From Paracoccus sp. MBLB3053 (GTDB taxonomy: Bacteria > Pseudomonadota > Alphaproteobacteria > Rhodobacterales > Rhodobacteraceae): 64,000 nt of DNA. Both the position numbers and the translations under genes were made by a program. The notes under the pieces are model-generated. The model was not told the origin of the DNA and made no database searches. It saw nothing but the letters and a program-made list of their open reading frames with translations. Location: contig NZ_JAVQLW010000004.1 of NCBI RefSeq assembly GCF_031822435.1, positions 272,744 to 336,743 on the forward strand. The letters are read 5' to 3'. This document shows positions 1-8,467 of the stretch, in pieces. The first letter of the stretch is position 1. Each line of letters begins with the position of its first letter.

Positions 1-689
1 CGACGATCATCGCAGGACAGTTTCATGCTGACCTGCACAAGCCGCATCCCGTCCATGATATCCGCGGCCACTGCCTCGCCCAGCCTGGCCGCGTCGCCAT
101 CGCGCAGCGCCTCAAGAATCACCGGATGCTGGTCCTCTTCGGCGGGCCGGCCTGCATAGCGTTCGAAGACGAGGCGCATCAGCGGGCCGAATTGCAGCCA
201 GAGTGTCTCGATGAGCCGCATCACGGTCGGGCCGGGCTTCGCTGCATAGATCTTGAAGTGAAACTCGTAATTTCCGAGCATGTAGGCCTCGACATCGCCC
301 GAGGCGAGGCCGCGATTCATGCGCTGGTCGATATCGCTCAGCTCGGCGATCAGCGTCTGGGTCACCTCGGGCATGGCGCGCATGGCTGCCGCAGGTTCAA
401 GCTGCATGCGGCTGAACAGCAGATCGTCGAAGCGCTGAGGGGTCATCTGGGGCACGACAATGCTGCTTTTCGAGCGCACTTCCAAAGCCTGCTCGGCCGC
501 AAGACGCGAGACGGCCTCGCGGACCGGCATCGGGCTGACGCCCAGCTCGCGGGCGAGCGCGCGGGAAGACAGGACCTGATCGGGCGTGATCGCACCGGTC
601 ACCAGCCTGCGCCTCAATGTTTCGTAAGCCATGGCGCGCAGTGGCGCATCGGCCGCCTTCCTTGCTTCTTCATCGATTCCGCTTGGCAT
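1..689 (-). CDS. GntR-family regulator with FCD domain, C-terminus cut off by window edge
   Basis: Read on the complement, this is an open frame of 229 codons that leaves the window without a stop. The N-terminus has a winged-helix GntR domain (LVTGAITPDQVLSSRALARE, then LGVSPMPVREAVSRLAAE at about residues 52-69). An all-helical FCD-type ligand domain follows (LEPAAAMRAMPEV, NYEFHFKIYAAK). The start at 689 is chosen because a GAGGGG Shine-Dalgarno lies just upstream; an internal ATG at 632 is the alternative. FCD regulators usually sense small carboxylic acids and repress neighbouring catabolic genes. It is transcribed in the same direction as tcuB and tcuA but lies about 375 bp downstream of them, so what it controls is unknown. 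The missing part is the last few residues only, judging from family length. Confidence 0.85.
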   Translation of the reverse strand, partial: MPSGIDEEARKAADAPLRAMAYETLRRRLVTGAITPDQVLSSRALARELGVSPMPVREAVSRLAAEQALEVRSKSSIVVPQMTPQRFDDLLFSRMQLEPAAAMRAMPEVTQTLIAELSDIDQRMNRGLASGDVEAYMLGNYEFHFKIYAAKPGPTVMRLIETLWLQFGPLMRLVFERYAGRPAEEDQHPVILEALRDGDAARLGEAVAADIMDGMRLVQVSMKLSCDDR

Positions 690-1065
690 CGGCCCCTCAA
701 CTGCCCGTAGCTCTGGGCAGTGCGATGGGGCAGGACAATCGGGGCGCAATGTCTTCGGGAGGCGTCAAGCGGCGTCTTTCCTGCTCAGAAACTCATGGCG
801 GCAAGCCTACGTGAAGCGGATTCCGTGTCAACTCGCCCCATGAGCGCCGTGAAGCGCCCGTCGTCCCGAATGATGCATTCCAGAACGGATCATGCCCGCT
901 TTACAATGACTTCTAAGGATAATTCTCACCCTGTCATGTCTGGCCCAGACGGCCAGGACGATGCCTCTGCAGGTGTCCGATCACGTCTCTCATGATCTGG
1001 TGATGCTCGACCGGGCGCGATTTGGTGTCTCGGCAGGGTCCGAGGGCCGAGGGGCCCCAACCGGG
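690..1065. other. Gene-free interval between the partial GntR gene and tcuB
   Basis: About 375 bp with no convincing coding region on either strand. The short frames here have no family resemblance and no ribosome-binding site. It must hold the promoter of the leftward GntR gene and the end of the tcu transcript, but I could not pick out a clear promoter or terminator. Confidence 0.4.
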
Positions 1066-2157
1066 CTAAGTCTTTTTCTGTTCTTCAATGATGAGCGCGG
1101 CAAGTCGAAAGAACCCATGCACCATTTTCGAATAGGGCAGCAGCAGAAAGAAGCCGAAGACCGATCCCAGATGCAGGGCGAGAAACGCCCTGAGCGCCCA
1201 GCCGGTCGATTGATCAAGCGCAAGACCGCTGGATGCAATCAGGAAAAGCAACAGGACGAAGGCCATTTCCCCGCCCCAGACGCGGCTGGCGCCAAGGCTG
1301 CGATCCGCCTTCAGCTTCAGGAGGGCAAGACATGCAGATCCGGCGCAAAGGAGGACCCCGCCGGACAGGCCGAGCAGTTTCGGCGGGCTGAACAGCCCAT
1401 ATGGTGCAGGCATCGCGAAGGCATAATGCATCACCGTCGCGACAGAAGTGGCCGCCAGGCAGAGCATGAAGCCCAGAACGACCACTTGATGGGCGTGCCG
1501 ACGCGCGTTGGAATAGCGGTCCCGCTTTTCGAAATTGCAGCCCTGTCCCTGACCTCCAGACAGGTTCCGCAACCTGATCGCGCTCGCAAATGCGGCTTTC
1601 ATCTCTGATCCTCGGACCGCCCTTCCACCGGTTGCAGTCCAGTAGCGGCGCAGCCCCATCGCGACCACGAGAAGGGGCAAGAGGAAGGCCGGAAGGAATA
1701 TCGCGACCATCACCTCATGCGGGATCAGGTCGTAAAAATCCGTCTCGGCCGAAACAGATCCGCTCGACATGACCAGTAGCAGCAGGCTGATCGCCCCGAC
1801 CAGCACAGCCGCGACGGCGAGCCCGCTTTGGTGAAAGACGCGCGCCAGAGGTTCGGGCCAGGCATGATCTTGCCAGGATGTCTGCCGGACCTCGGCAAGG
1901 ATCGCGGGAATGTTCAGGGCGAATTCATGCGGAGGCGTATATTGGCAGGAATACCAGCAGCCCCGGCAATTATGGCAAAGATTGGCAAGATGGGTGATAT
2001 CGCCCGAGGCAAAGCTTTTCTGCCGGGTCATTGCCGGAAAGACCGAGCAGAACCCCTCGCAATAGCGGCAGGCATTGCAGATTTCGAGCTGCCGGGCAGC
2101 TTCGTCATGCAGGTCCGGCAAGGGGATTTCGACCGCACGGACCAGATCAAAGGACAT
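1066..2157 (-). CDS. tcuB: TcuB-type tricarballylate utilization protein (Fe-S, membrane-bound electron transfer)
   Basis: 363 aa from the ATG at 2157, which overlaps the end of tcuA by 11 bp, so the two are translationally coupled. The N-terminal part has two ferredoxin-like 4Fe-4S motifs, C27-C30-C33-C37 and C61-C64-C67-C71. The rest contains several hydrophobic membrane spans (for example AVLVGAISLLLLVM and VMVAIFLPAFLLPLLVVAMG). In the known Salmonella system TcuB takes electrons from reduced TcuA FAD and passes them to the quinone pool. Order and architecture match that pair. A longer reading frame extends upstream inside tcuA but is only overlap. Confidence 0.9.
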   Translation of the reverse strand: MSFDLVRAVEIPLPDLHDEAARQLEICNACRYCEGFCSVFPAMTRQKSFASGDITHLANLCHNCRGCWYSCQYTPPHEFALNIPAILAEVRQTSWQDHAWPEPLARVFHQSGLAVAAVLVGAISLLLLVMSSGSVSAETDFYDLIPHEVMVAIFLPAFLLPLLVVAMGLRRYWTATGGRAVRGSEMKAAFASAIRLRNLSGGQGQGCNFEKRDRYSNARRHAHQVVVLGFMLCLAATSVATVMHYAFAMPAPYGLFSPPKLLGLSGGVLLCAGSACLALLKLKADRSLGASRVWGGEMAFVLLLFLIASSGLALDQSTGWALRAFLALHLGSVFGFFLLLPYSKMVHGFFRLAALIIEEQKKT

Positions 2158-3577
2158 GTTCTGCGGCCTCCTTGCCTGCGATGCGCCCGAAAACGGTGCC
2201 GATTGCCATGCCGAAGCCGGCCAGGTAGCCCTGGCCCAGGATCGAACCGGCCATGATCTCGCCCGCGGCCCAGACATTGGCCAAGGCGCCGTAGGGGCGC
2301 TGAACCTGCGCCCGATCCGAGACTTTCAGGCCGAGATAGGTGAAGGTCACGCCGGGGCGGAGCGCATAGCCGTAAAAGGGCGGCTCGATGATGGGGCGCG
2401 CCCAGTTCGTCTTGGGGGGGGCCACCCCTTCTGTGCGTAGCCCGTCCAGTTCTGTCGGGTGGAATTTCCCGGGGCGACAGGCGGCATTGAATTCCGAAAT
2501 CGTCGCTTCGAGCCTGCCGGGATCGAGCCCCAGCCGTTCGGCCAGCTCGCCGATCGTCGCGCCCTTGATGGGCGGAAAGACCGAGGGCATGAAGAGATCA
2601 AGCGATCGCGCATCGATGATCGCGAAGGCCACCTGATCGGGCTCGGCCGCGACGAGCCGGCCCCAGATCGCGTAGCGCTTGGGCCAGGTATCCTGCCCTT
2701 CGTCATAGAATCTTGCAGCGTCGCGATTGACCACGACGGAAAACGGCACGCAATCAAGGCGGGTGCAGATGCCGCCGTCATATTTCGGGGCGCGCCCGTC
2801 GATGGCGACGCAATGGCATTGCGTCGGGTCGCCCACGGTTTCGATCCCCTGGTCGATCATGTCCCGCAGCACCGTGCCGCGATTGTAGGGCGTGCCCCGG
2901 ATCAGGAAGTTCGCGGCCGAAGGTCCCCAGGCCCGCGTCAGCCAGTCGATATCGGACTGGAACCCGCCCGAGGCGAGGACGAAGCCCCTGCCCTCGATCC
3001 TCTGGACCGGGCCGCCCGCGACCGAGACCTCGACATGGCTGCAGTGCTCGCCCTCGAGATGGACGTGGCTGACCTGGGCTTCGTAAAGAACCGTGACGCC
3101 CAGATCCTCGCAGGCATTGTAATAGGCATTGACCAGCGCCTTGCCGCCGCCAAGGAAAAAGGCATTGGTCCGCGACAGCGACAGCGTGCCGGACAGCGAA
3201 GGCTGGAAATGGACGCCATGCGCCGCCATCCAGGAAAAGCAGCCCTCCGAGTTGCGGATCACCATGCGGGCCAGGGCCTCGTCGGTCTGCCCCTTTGTCA
3301 CCAGCATCAGGTCGTCGAAATATTCATCCTCGCCATAGCTGCCGGTCAGGACCGAGACCGGGGCTTCGTGCATGCAGCGGAAGTTCCGCGTATGCCGGCT
3401 ATTGCCGCCGCGATAGGGCTTCGGCGCCCCTTCAAGGATGATCACGCTGGCCCCCGCCTCGGCCGCGGTGATCGCCGCGCAAAGTGCGGCATTGCCGCCA
3501 CCGACCACCACGAGATCCCATTTGCCGTCCCGCGGAGCGGTTGGCTTCCGGCGGCCCCATCTTGCGTGACATGTCAT
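2147..3577 (-). CDS. tcuA: TcuA-type FAD-dependent tricarballylate dehydrogenase
   Basis: 476 aa flavoprotein of the succinate dehydrogenase/fumarate reductase family. An FAD-binding Rossmann motif (VVVGGGNAALCAAITAAEAG) lies near residues 23-42, and the C-terminal FAD motif AAGEIMAGSILGQGYLAG closes the protein. TcuA oxidises tricarballylate to cis-aconitate, which enters the TCA cycle. Pairing with tcuB supports the call, but the substrate could be another tricarboxylate or related acid, because no TcuC-type (MFS) transporter is next to it. A Liv-type ABC importer lies 8 kb away instead. A purine-rich GGAGG/AGGA stretch precedes the start. Confidence 0.87.
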   Translation of the reverse strand: MTCHARWGRRKPTAPRDGKWDLVVVGGGNAALCAAITAAEAGASVIILEGAPKPYRGGNSRHTRNFRCMHEAPVSVLTGSYGEDEYFDDLMLVTKGQTDEALARMVIRNSEGCFSWMAAHGVHFQPSLSGTLSLSRTNAFFLGGGKALVNAYYNACEDLGVTVLYEAQVSHVHLEGEHCSHVEVSVAGGPVQRIEGRGFVLASGGFQSDIDWLTRAWGPSAANFLIRGTPYNRGTVLRDMIDQGIETVGDPTQCHCVAIDGRAPKYDGGICTRLDCVPFSVVVNRDAARFYDEGQDTWPKRYAIWGRLVAAEPDQVAFAIIDARSLDLFMPSVFPPIKGATIGELAERLGLDPGRLEATISEFNAACRPGKFHPTELDGLRTEGVAPPKTNWARPIIEPPFYGYALRPGVTFTYLGLKVSDRAQVQRPYGALANVWAAGEIMAGSILGQGYLAGFGMAIGTVFGRIAGKEAAEHVL

Positions 3578-3617
3578 TTCGGACGTCCTGCCTCCCCTCA
3601 GCCGCCCCTTGGGACGG

Positions 3618-4283
3618 TCAATCCTCCAATGGCCTTTCGATCCGGCGCAGCTTGCGCAGGCGCACCATCTGCGCCGCCTCCATATGGGCGCGCATGCTTG
3701 CCTCGGCCGAAGCCCCGTCCCGGTCCAGAAGCGCGTCGATGAGCTGGCGGTGTTCTTCAGCGGCGCGGGCCACCCGGTCGGTCTCCATCAGCGTCGTCGG
3801 CCCCAGCAGCAGCATGGTCTTCTGCAGGCCGCGCATGGACCGGGCAAGAAAGCGATTGCGCGCCGCCTCAAGCAGCATGGCGTGGAACTGGCGGTTCAGC
3901 TCGGCCGCCGCGCGCTCGTCCGGAGCGGCCGCGAATTCGGTGTTAAGCTCGGCCAGCTGGCGCAGCTCGGCCTCGTTCGCGGCACGGCTCGCGAGGCGCG
4001 CTGCGGTGCCTTCCAGGACGGCGCGCATCTCGTAAAGTTCCATCACCTCGGCATAGTCGAGCAGGCGGATCGTGGCGCCCTGGCGCGGCTGATGCACCAC
4101 CAGCCCGTCCATCTCCAGAAGCCGGATCGCCTCGCGCACCGGGGTCCGAGAATGTCCGAGGCGTTCGGCCAGTTCCACCTCGCGCAGCCGCGCGCCCGGA
4201 GCCATCTGGCCGGTGCGGATTTCGTCCAGAAGCCGGCGATAGACCAGCTGCCCCTGGGGCATTTCCTCGATGAGTTCCGACAT
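3618..4283 (-). CDS. GntR-family transcriptional regulator with FCD domain
   Basis: 221 aa. The winged helix-turn-helix lies at about residues 14-75 (LRTG-type entry, then LAERLGHSRTPVREAIRLLEMDGLV), followed by an FCD ligand-binding domain with the helical pattern ELYEMRAVLEGTAARLA, LNRQFHAMLLEAARN and EEHRQLIDALLDRD. It lies directly upstream of tcuA in the same orientation and divergent from the flavoprotein gene at 4538. It is therefore well placed to repress both directions in response to a carboxylic acid. An operator-like palindrome starts 11 bp upstream of its ATG and would give autoregulation. Known tcu clusters often carry a LysR-type TcuR instead, so this arrangement differs. Confidence 0.9.
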   Translation of the reverse strand: MSELIEEMPQGQLVYRRLLDEIRTGQMAPGARLREVELAERLGHSRTPVREAIRLLEMDGLVVHQPRQGATIRLLDYAEVMELYEMRAVLEGTAARLASRAANEAELRQLAELNTEFAAAPDERAAAELNRQFHAMLLEAARNRFLARSMRGLQKTMLLLGPTTLMETDRVARAAEEHRQLIDALLDRDGASAEASMRAHMEAAQMVRLRKLRRIERPLED

Positions 4284-4293
4284 GATCCATTCC

Positions 4294-4333
4294 TTGCATC
4301 CCTATGGATACAACCGGATGCACCTTGGATCAA
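4294..4333. promoter_or_regulatory. Candidate operator of the GntR/FCD regulator
   Basis: An imperfect palindrome TTGCATCC-CTAT-GGATACAA (4294-4313; 7 of 8 arm positions match) is followed by two more GGAT-type elements, GGATGCA (4316) and GGATCAA (4327). The GGAT repeats sit 10 and 11 bp apart, so they face the same side of the helix. Position between the divergent GntR and flavoprotein genes, 11 bp from the regulator start, suits a repressor site. The assignment to this regulator is inference. Confidence 0.5.
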
Positions 4334-4537
4334 GCCCCTCCGAAGTCACCCGAGATTTCAGCCAAGAAATTGAAATAAAGCACGTATCTTGAGAACTCCG
4401 GGCATTCCCTCCCGGCCATATGAGGAAACTATGCACCCCGAAGAATTCCCTATTGGGATTATGGGGCAGTTTCGGCCTAGATCAGGGCAAGGCAGAAACC
4501 CGCCCCGCTTCGGGTGGCGAGGAAAGGATGGCTACCC

Positions 4538-6265
4538 ATGCGGCTTGATCCGGCGGGGCGCCGCCCGCTGGAGGAACTGGACGAGGTCGATCTGATCGTT
4601 CTCGGCTCGGGTGCCGGTGGGCTCAGCGCCGCCCTTACGGGTGTCTTGGAAGGAATGCGGGTTGCGCTGCTCGACCATGCGCCGGTCCTGGGCGGCACCA
4701 CGGCGCGCTCTTCTGGAACGGCATGGATCCCGGACAACCGCTTGATGCGCGCTGCGGGCTTCCCCGAGGATCGCGAGCCCGCGCAAGCCTATCTTCAGGC
4801 ACTCGTCGGCACGAAAGGATCGACCCGGCCTTGGGAGACCTTCCTGGACCTTGCCCCTCGCATGCAGGCCGATCTTGAGGATCGCGCTGGCATCCTGTTC
4901 CGGCCCTATCTGCGCGCGCCGGATTATCGCAGCAACCTGCCCGGCGCGGCCAGCGGCGGCCGGGCGCTCGAACCCGCGGCCTTTGACGGGCGCTTGCTGG
5001 GGGGCTGGTTTGCGCTGCTTGCCCCTCCGCTGGCGGAACTGACAGTGCTGGGCGGGATGATGCTCACCCGCGCCGAGGCACAAAGGCTCATTCGGGCAGA
5101 GCGTTCCGCCCGCGCCATGCAGGAAGGCGCGCGGCTGCTGGTTCGGCATCTTCGCGACCGTTGGCATCACCCGCGCGGAACGCGGCTGGTCATGGGCAAT
5201 GCGCTGGTCGCAAGGATGCTGCACGCATTCCTGATGCGCGGCGGCATGGCCTGGGAAAATGCCCATACGCAGCGGATCGAGACCGCGGCAGGACGGGTTG
5301 CGGGCGTCAGCGGCTCGGCCGAGGGTCGCGCGTTCCACCTGAAGGCGCGGCGGGGCATCGTACTGGCCGGGGGCGGTTTTCCCGCAGATCCCGAAGCAGG
5401 GGCGCAGCAACTTCCCCCCACGGCCAGCGGACATACGGTAGCCTCGCCCTTTGCGCGGGGCAAGACGATCCGGCTGGGCCTGCAGGCGGGGGGACAGCTT
5501 GGCCCCTCGGTCGGAACGAACGGCTTCTGGTTTCCGTCCTCGCTGATGGTTCGGCCGGGCGGCGGATTGGCGGTCTACCCTCATATCGCGCTCGACCGTG
5601 CCAAGCCGGGATCGTTGATCGTGGACCGGACCGGACGGCGTTTCGCCAATGAGGCGGCCAGCTATCACGATTTCGGCGAGGCCATGCACGCGCGCGGTCG
5701 CGATGCCCTGCCCTGCTGGATGATCGCGGACGCCGCTTTCATACGCCGCTATGGGTTTGGATTGATCCGGCCACGGACGCGAAGGCTCGGCCCCTATCTT
5801 GCGGCGGGCTATCTGAAACGGGGCGAGGATGTCGCCGATCTGGCCCTTCGACTGGGCCTTGAACCGGAACGCCTGCGCGCGACGATCAAGGATTTCAACG
5901 CCCTGGCCGGCCGGGGCAAGGACGAGGATTTCGGGCGCGGCGAAAGCGCCTATGAGCGTTCGAATGGCGATGAAGGCCGGGAGCTCGCAAACCCCTGCCT
6001 TGCCGAGATTGGTCCGGGGCCGCTTTTCGCGCTCGCGCTTTGGCCGACGCCGCTCGCGACGGCGCGGGGGCTGGCCTGCGGTGAGGCCGGGCAGGTGCTG
6101 GACGGATCTGGCATCGCCATCCCGGGCCTTTATGCTGCGGGCAATGACATGCAATCGGTTTTCGCCGGGGAATATCCCGGGGCCGGCGCCCAGATCGGCC
6201 CCGCCATGACATTCGGCTGGGCCGCGGCGCGGCACGCGGCCCGCCAGGAGGAGATGGCAGAATGA
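4538..6265 (+). CDS. FAD-dependent dehydrogenase, fumarate reductase / 3-ketosteroid dehydrogenase-like flavoprotein
   Basis: 575 aa from the ATG at 4538, chosen because AGGAAAGG precedes it. A GTG at 4514 in the same frame lacks a ribosome-binding site. The N-terminal Rossmann motif LIVLGSGAGGLSAALTG (GSGAGG at 23-28) and GGTTARSSGT bind FAD. The C-terminal part has the second FAD contact (GLYAAGNDMQSVFAGEYPGAGA) and the VDRTGRRFANEAASY segment seen in flavoproteins that desaturate or reduce carbon-carbon bonds. It is a second, distinct flavoprotein next to TcuA. The substrate cannot be read from sequence. It heads a rightward four-gene run with the ThDP enzyme 13 bp downstream. Confidence 0.8.
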   Translation: MRLDPAGRRPLEELDEVDLIVLGSGAGGLSAALTGVLEGMRVALLDHAPVLGGTTARSSGTAWIPDNRLMRAAGFPEDREPAQAYLQALVGTKGSTRPWETFLDLAPRMQADLEDRAGILFRPYLRAPDYRSNLPGAASGGRALEPAAFDGRLLGGWFALLAPPLAELTVLGGMMLTRAEAQRLIRAERSARAMQEGARLLVRHLRDRWHHPRGTRLVMGNALVARMLHAFLMRGGMAWENAHTQRIETAAGRVAGVSGSAEGRAFHLKARRGIVLAGGGFPADPEAGAQQLPPTASGHTVASPFARGKTIRLGLQAGGQLGPSVGTNGFWFPSSLMVRPGGGLAVYPHIALDRAKPGSLIVDRTGRRFANEAASYHDFGEAMHARGRDALPCWMIADAAFIRRYGFGLIRPRTRRLGPYLAAGYLKRGEDVADLALRLGLEPERLRATIKDFNALAGRGKDEDFGRGESAYERSNGDEGRELANPCLAEIGPGPLFALALWPTPLATARGLACGEAGQVLDGSGIAIPGLYAAGNDMQSVFAGEYPGAGAQIGPAMTFGWAAARHAARQEEMAE

Positions 6266-6278
6266 TCGGAGGACAGCA

Positions 6279-8078
6279 ATGACGCGGCAAAAGGGAGGCA
6301 GCTACATTGCCGAAGCCCTGGTTCGGGAGAAGATCCCCTATATCTTCGGGATCTGCGGCCACGGCACGGTCGGGCTGATCGACTGCCTGGCCGAGGTCAA
6401 AGACGAGATACCGATGATCTCGCCCCGGCACGAGCAGACGGCGGTGCACATGGCCGACGGCTTCTTCCGGGTGTCCCACCGGATCGCCGCGACGCTCAGT
6501 TCGACCGGGCCGGGTTCGTGCAACCAGATCATGGGGCTCGCGGTGGCCCAGACCGACAGCTCGGCCATCCTGGCGATCACCGCCAACGTGCCGACCCAGC
6601 AATTCAACCGCGCGCCTTTCCAGGAATTGAACATGCATGGCCAAGCCGATTTCGGCCAGGTCATCAAGCCGGTGGTCAAGCGCAGCTTTCAGCCCTCGCG
6701 GGTCGAACAATTGCCGCTGATGATCCGGCAGGCCGCGGCCACGATGACCACCGGGCGGCCCGGGCCGGTCAATCTCGACATCCCCTATAACCTGTTCCAG
6801 GAAGAGGCCGAACTGACGCCCGAGCCGGTCGGCAGCGCCTTCGGGATGCGCCGCCCCGGGGCCAGCGCCGAGGATGTCGCGCAAAGCGTCGACTGGCTTC
6901 TGGCGGCCGAGCGACCGGTCATCTTCGTCGGCCATGGCATGGCCCTGTCCGAGGCCGGGCGCGAATTGACTGCGCTGGCGCATCGGCTTTCGATTCCGGT
7001 GATCTCATCGCCCAACGGCATGGGCACGATCGACATGGAGGACCCGCTTTCGCTTGGCTTCATCGGCCGGAACGGCGCCTATCAGGCCAATCAGGCCGGG
7101 CGGCATGCCGATCTGGTTCTCGCGATCGGGGCACGGTTCGACGATCGTTCGGCCTCAAGCTGGCGGCCGGGATATTCCTGGAACTTCCCGGCGACGCGGC
7201 TCGTCCATGTCGATCTGGACCATGCCGAATTGACGCGGAACTACACCCCGGACCTCGCCATTCTGGCCGATGCCCGGACCTTTCTGCGCCAGATCCTTGC
7301 CGAACTCGACGCCCGCGCCGCGGGCTCCGACGCCCCGCCGAATGGCCTGCCGCGCCTGCAGGGCTGGCGGGACGAGATCGCCGGCTGGCGCGCGGAATGG
7401 GAAGACTTCGTCGCCCCCGGTTTCGCGGCGCATCAACAACCGATCCGCCCGGAACGCATTGTTGCCGATTGCCAGAAAATCCTGCCGCCGGATGCCATTC
7501 TGTCCTTTGACGCGGGCATCCACCACAACTGGTTCATGCAGTTCTGGAAGGCGAGAGGCCCGCAGAACATGCTGAATTCATGGGGCTATTCCGGCATGGG
7601 CTTTGGCCCTTCGGCAATCCTCGGCGCGAAGCTCGCCGCACCGGATCGGGTCTGCGTCTCGGTCTGCGGTGACGGCGGTTTCACCATGGTGCCGCATGTG
7701 CTTTGCACGGCGGTCGAATTCGACATCCCCGTGATCTGGATCGTCTGGAACAATTTCGCATGGGGCGCGATCCGCGACCTGCAATACGGTTATTTCGAGG
7801 GCCGCGAATACGGCACCGCCTTCTATCGCGGCCCGAATGCCGAGCCCTATAACCCCGATTTCGCCGCCTGGGCGCGAGCATCGGGGGTGGCGGGTTTCAC
7901 GGTGACCCGTTCCGAGGATTTCGCGGCAACGCTGGAAGAGGCGATCCGCCTGAACCGGCCGGTCCTGATCGACGTCCATGTCGATGCCGATATCCGCCCG
8001 CCCGCGACCGGCTCCTGGTCGCTGCCGCCCCTGCAACCCAAGGAACCGGCCTTTGGCACGGCCTGGCGCCCGGAATGA
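6279..8078 (+). CDS. Thiamine-diphosphate-dependent enzyme, acetolactate synthase-like
   Basis: 599 aa with the three domains of the ThDP enzyme family. The catalytic glutamate lies in PRHEQTAVHMADGF (E52). The central domain contains GRPGPVNLDIP. The ThDP/Mg motif starts at GDG (464-466) and ends in VWNN. Such enzymes decarboxylate or carboligate 2-keto acids. The absence of an adjacent regulatory subunit and the catabolic setting argue against biosynthetic acetolactate synthase. With the flavoprotein, cupin and aldehyde dehydrogenase around it, a 2-keto-acid decarboxylase or lyase feeding an aldehyde to the next enzyme is plausible, but this is inference. Confidence 0.8.
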   Translation: MTRQKGGSYIAEALVREKIPYIFGICGHGTVGLIDCLAEVKDEIPMISPRHEQTAVHMADGFFRVSHRIAATLSSTGPGSCNQIMGLAVAQTDSSAILAITANVPTQQFNRAPFQELNMHGQADFGQVIKPVVKRSFQPSRVEQLPLMIRQAAATMTTGRPGPVNLDIPYNLFQEEAELTPEPVGSAFGMRRPGASAEDVAQSVDWLLAAERPVIFVGHGMALSEAGRELTALAHRLSIPVISSPNGMGTIDMEDPLSLGFIGRNGAYQANQAGRHADLVLAIGARFDDRSASSWRPGYSWNFPATRLVHVDLDHAELTRNYTPDLAILADARTFLRQILAELDARAAGSDAPPNGLPRLQGWRDEIAGWRAEWEDFVAPGFAAHQQPIRPERIVADCQKILPPDAILSFDAGIHHNWFMQFWKARGPQNMLNSWGYSGMGFGPSAILGAKLAAPDRVCVSVCGDGGFTMVPHVLCTAVEFDIPVIWIVWNNFAWGAIRDLQYGYFEGREYGTAFYRGPNAEPYNPDFAAWARASGVAGFTVTRSEDFAATLEEAIRLNRPVLIDVHVDADIRPPATGSWSLPPLQPKEPAFGTAWRPE

Positions 8079-8098
8079 AGAGCAAGAGGCAAGCCCCC

Positions 8099-8464
8099 AT
8101 GACCGACCGCAAAAGCCTGATCCGCAATATCGCCGAAGAGCCCTGGCAGCAATTTCCCGCCCATTACGGCGGCGCGCTGTCAAAGGCATTGGTCCATCCC
8201 ACAACCACCGGATCGCAGCAGATCGATTACCGAATTTCGACCTATGCGCCGATGGCCTATGTCGAGCGCCACCATCACAAGGTGCAGGAACAGGTCTATC
8301 ACATCCTCGAAGGCGAGGGCCTGATGGAGATCGACGGCGAAAAACGCGTCGTGCGGCGCAATGACGTCATCTTCATCGCCCCCGGTACCTGGCATGGCAT
8401 TGCGAATACCGGGCTTGGGCAACTCACCTTCATCGTCGTCACCACCCCGGTCAGCGATGATTGA
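8099..8464 (+). CDS. Small single-domain cupin protein
   Basis: 121 aa from the ATG at 8099. An in-frame ATG at 8075 overlaps the previous stop and is an alternative. The beta-barrel cupin motifs are clear: ERHHHKVQEQVYHILEGEGLMEIDG supplies metal-binding histidines and a glutamate, and DVIFIAPGTWHGIANTG supplies the second motif. Proteins of this kind bind a divalent metal and act as small isomerases, dioxygenases or sensors. It sits between the ThDP enzyme and the aldehyde dehydrogenase in one operon, so it probably acts on an intermediate of the same pathway. Confidence 0.8.
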   Translation: MTDRKSLIRNIAEEPWQQFPAHYGGALSKALVHPTTTGSQQIDYRISTYAPMAYVERHHHKVQEQVYHILEGEGLMEIDGEKRVVRRNDVIFIAPGTWHGIANTGLGQLTFIVVTTPVSDD

Positions 8465-8467
8465 CCC

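Noticed and set aside
126..710. 194-codon open frame on the + strand at the left edge
   Set aside because: It is the antisense shadow of the GntR/FCD gene on the complement, which has clear domain motifs and a ribosome-binding site.
4532..6235. 567-codon open frame on the complement
   Set aside because: It lies antisense to the flavoprotein gene, has no family resemblance, and is explained by high G+C third positions.
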